A DNA stretch of 7,603 nt. Origin: Clostridiales bacterium (lineage in GTDB: Bacteria; Bacillota; Clostridia; Oscillospirales; Acutalibacteraceae). Every line of letters begins with the position of its first letter. Positions within the stretch are counted from its first letter, which is position 1. This document shows positions 6,204 through 7,603 of this stretch, piece by piece. The position numbers were made by a program, and so were the translations under genes. The notes beneath the pieces are model-generated. The model saw only the letters and a program-made list of their open reading frames with translations, had not been told where the DNA came from and did not search any database. The stretch spans positions 1 through 7,603 of the forward strand of contig DXVY01000076.1 of the NCBI GenBank assembly GCA_019417145.1, in the 5' to 3' direction.

Positions 6204-6923
6204 TTATGCCTCCAAATCCTTTGAACTATAGTAGGTAAGGAAACCGTCCGCAAAGGCGAACAACAGATAAAACCGCCGGGAAAAGTCACCGGAAGACGGG
6301 CTGTTCCAGTTTAAGAAGACCGATAAAACATCCTGTGCGCCGCTCTGTTCCATGGCCCCCAGCGCCCTGGCCAAAGGCTCTTCCAGCACCCGCAGCAGAA
6401 CGCGGCCGGTAGGTGGCCAGAACCCGGTTTCCAGGTACCATGCCATCCGCATGAGAAAAAAGGCGGATTTGTAATGATCCCGTAGGCTGTCCAGGTCCCT
6501 ATCGCCGTAGAGATATCCATGGCAGAGGGCATGATACAGGTTTGCAGTCCCGATTTCCAACGCCGTCCGGGCGGCTTGCCGGCCGGGCAGCCCAAGATGC
6601 TCCCGCAGGTCGCCCCGCACCGGCCGCGTATCCAGCATCAGGCCCAACAGATCATAGTCCGGCCAAATGGCAAGCTCCCGCAACCCGCAGATAAAGCCGC
6701 AGGCCCGGCCCCCTTCGGGCATATTCCGTACAGTGGTCCTGTAAACGTCGAGCGCGGCGGGATGCAGTTCATCCAGTACACAGACCACATCCACATCGCT
6801 GTCCGGCCCGGCCTCTCCCCGACCGTAGCTCCCTTGCAGCCCCAGAAACAGCAGGCGGCGGCCGAAGGCCTCCTCCAGCTTTTCCGCCAAGGCCGCCATC
6901 CAACCGCTGATATCCGCAATCAT
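6204..6923 (-). CDS. Nucleotidyltransferase domain-containing protein, MNT/aminoglycoside-nucleotidyltransferase-like fold
   Basis: A 239-aa protein whose N-terminal third carries the polymerase-beta nucleotidyltransferase signature LGLQGSYGRGEAGPDSDVDVVCVLDEL (~residues 28-53): the GS motif followed by two metal-binding aspartates in the SDVDV string. A third acidic residue may lie in the WPDYDLLG segment (~87-94). The rest is mostly helical (NLYHALCHGYLYGDRDLDSLRDHYKSAFFLMRMAWYLETGFWPP, then a C-terminal helix pair), resembling the helical partner domain of antibiotic adenylyltransferases and HEPN-like proteins. It should transfer a nucleotide to a small molecule, protein or RNA, but the acceptor is not evident. 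I do not recognise it as a named resistance gene. ATG 6923 is preferred over ATG 6929 because the AAGGGGG site abuts 6929 and is 6 nt from 6923. It sits between pth and mfd, 5 bp before mfd. A stand-alone enzyme is likelier than a toxin-antitoxin partner, since no small partner gene is adjacent. Confidence 0.85.
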   Translation of the reverse strand: MIADISGWMAALAEKLEEAFGRRLLFLGLQGSYGRGEAGPDSDVDVVCVLDELHPAALDVYRTTVRNMPEGGRACGFICGLRELAIWPDYDLLGLMLDTRPVRGDLREHLGLPGRQAARTALEIGTANLYHALCHGYLYGDRDLDSLRDHYKSAFFLMRMAWYLETGFWPPTGRVLLRVLEEPLARALGAMEQSGAQDVLSVFLNWNSPSSGDFSRRFYLLFAFADGFLTYYSSKDLEA

Positions 6924-6929
6924 GCCCAT

Positions 6930-6936
6930 CCCCCTT
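6930..6936 (-). promoter_or_regulatory. Shine-Dalgarno site overlapping the pth stop codon, deciding the nucleotidyltransferase start
   Basis: On the minus strand AAGGGGG uses the last two bases of the pth TAA stop (6937-6935). It touches ATG 6929 directly, leaving no spacer, while ATG 6923 (after a GGC codon) is 6 nt away. A ribosome terminating on pth would sit on this site, so coupled re-initiation is likely. Confidence 0.6.
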
Positions 6937-7543
6937 ATCGATTGTATCGGTTCATAGCCGCGTCCACTTCCCCCCCCACGATCATAGCGGCGGCGGCGGC
7001 GGCGTTTTTAAGGGCCGTCTTCATAGGTTCGATCTCCTCCTGCTTGAAGCGGGAAAGCACCCATTTGGCTAGATCATAGTCGGGGTGGGGTTTTGCGCCC
7101 ACGCCGATCTTGATGCGCGGAAAGTCATCCGCCCCTGTAAGATAGATAATGTTTTTCACCCCGTTATGTCCCCCGTCCGAGCCTTTGCGGCGGATACGCA
7201 ACCGACCGGGCTCCAGGGATATATCGTCGAAAAGCAGCAGGGTGCGGGCGGGAGGTATTTTATAAAAAGCCGCCAGGTCCCTGACTGCCTCGCCCGAATG
7301 ATTCATGAAGGTCTGGGGCTTGCAGAGCAGGCAACGCTTCCCGCTAATCTCACAATCGCCGTACAGGCTTTTGCATTTCAGCTTCTTAATATCCGCGCCG
7401 TATTTTTCGGCAATCTCGTCCACAGCCAGGAATCCCGCGTTGTGCCGGGTCTCCTCGTATTCCAGTCCCGGATTTCCCAGCCCCACAATCATCCAGTCAT
7501 AACTTGCGTCAAATTCCTTTTTACGCTTATGAAAACCAAACAT
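6935..7543 (-). CDS. pth: Peptidyl-tRNA hydrolase
   Basis: A 202-aa cytoplasmic esterase that releases tRNA from peptidyl-tRNA dropped by ribosomes. Catalytic and binding residues known from E. coli Pth are all present: Asn24 in VGLGNPG, the catalytic His34 in TRHNAGF, Asn81 in KPQTFMNHSG, Asp106 in LFDDISLEPG and Asn127 in GGHNGVK. The C-terminal helical lid follows. The N-terminus carries a ~16-residue charged extension (MFGFHKRKKEFDASYD) before the usual DWMIVGLGNPG. I recall similar short extensions in some Oscillospiraceae, and the start is supported by GGAAAGGGG (7552-7560) with an 8-nt spacer, so I keep ATG 7543 rather than Met18. The C-terminal lid contains six consecutive alanines encoded by a GCC repeat, followed by a G8 tract. 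First visible gene of a leftward pth-nucleotidyltransferase-mfd-PPOX cluster. Confidence 0.97.
   Translation of the reverse strand: MFGFHKRKKEFDASYDWMIVGLGNPGLEYEETRHNAGFLAVDEIAEKYGADIKKLKCKSLYGDCEISGKRCLLCKPQTFMNHSGEAVRDLAAFYKIPPARTLLLFDDISLEPGRLRIRRKGSDGGHNGVKNIIYLTGADDFPRIKIGVGAKPHPDYDLAKWVLSRFKQEEIEPMKTALKNAAAAAAMIVGGEVDAAMNRYNR
6970..7004 (-). repeat. G8 homopolymer and GCC trinucleotide repeat inside pth
   Basis: On the plus strand there are eight C at 6970-6977 and six GCG units at 6987-7004. In the pth frame these encode GG and a run of six Ala (five GCC, one GCT). Both are tracts where polymerase slippage is more likely. Gain or loss of one GCC unit would change only the alanine count, while a change in the G8 tract would alter the last ~12 residues and could affect the overlap with the nucleotidyltransferase ribosome site. 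Confidence 0.7.
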
Positions 7544-7603
7544 GGCGCCAGCCCCTTTCCAAGAAAAGCAAAAAGCGCCCCGCAGCCAAAAAGGCCTGTC
7601 TCT
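7544..7603. other. Upstream region of pth at the window edge
   Basis: Sixty bases hold the pth ribosome site (7552-7560) and, further out, T-runs on the minus strand after GGCC and GGCGC strings. These might be the end of a terminator for a leftward gene beyond the window, or part of the pth leader. No complete hairpin, no clear -35/-10 pair and no gene can be supported here. Confidence 0.3.

Overview
The window looks like chromosomal housekeeping DNA from a Gram-positive, fairly GC-rich member of the Clostridia (Firmicutes). Several things point that way. The dnaX-ybaB-recR order is typical of Firmicutes. The DnaX C-terminal domain and the Pth with a short basic N-terminal extension resemble those of Oscillospiraceae-like gut bacteria. 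Shine-Dalgarno sites are strong and purine-rich. The genus cannot be fixed from this sequence, and the lineage call rests on recalled family resemblance, not a search.

The window holds two convergent gene clusters that meet at about 2.0-2.2 kb. The rightward cluster is the 3' end of dnaX (DNA polymerase III tau/gamma), ybaB/ebfC (nucleoid-associated protein), recR (recombination mediator) and a four-helix GtrA-family membrane protein. ybaB, recR and gtrA are closely packed (3 and 26 bp gaps). An 80 bp spacer between dnaX and ybaB holds two tandem perfect hairpins. The leftward cluster, read from the right edge, is pth (peptidyl-tRNA hydrolase), a small GSYGRGE-type nucleotidyltransferase, mfd (transcription-repair coupling factor, full length at 1148 aa) and a Nim-like flavin-binding protein of the pyridoxamine 5'-phosphate oxidase superfamily. 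The first three are separated by only a few bases and are probably translationally coupled. The last lies 48 bp beyond mfd.

Between the convergent clusters is about 250 bp without a gene. It holds a 14-bp perfect GC-rich hairpin that probably terminates transcription, plus about 190 bp of small inverted repeats of unknown nature. These could be a dispersed intergenic repeat, a structured RNA or decayed sequence.

The gene content is mostly genome maintenance (replication, nucleoid, recombinational repair, transcription-coupled repair) and translation quality control (Pth), with three less expected passengers: GtrA, the nucleotidyltransferase and the flavoprotein. I see no mobile element gene, CRISPR array, tRNA, rRNA or recognisable new defence system. 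The points most worth a second look are the structured intergenic region, the nucleotidyltransferase inserted between pth and mfd, the inverted repeat bracketing the flavoprotein gene, and the tandem hairpins ahead of ybaB.
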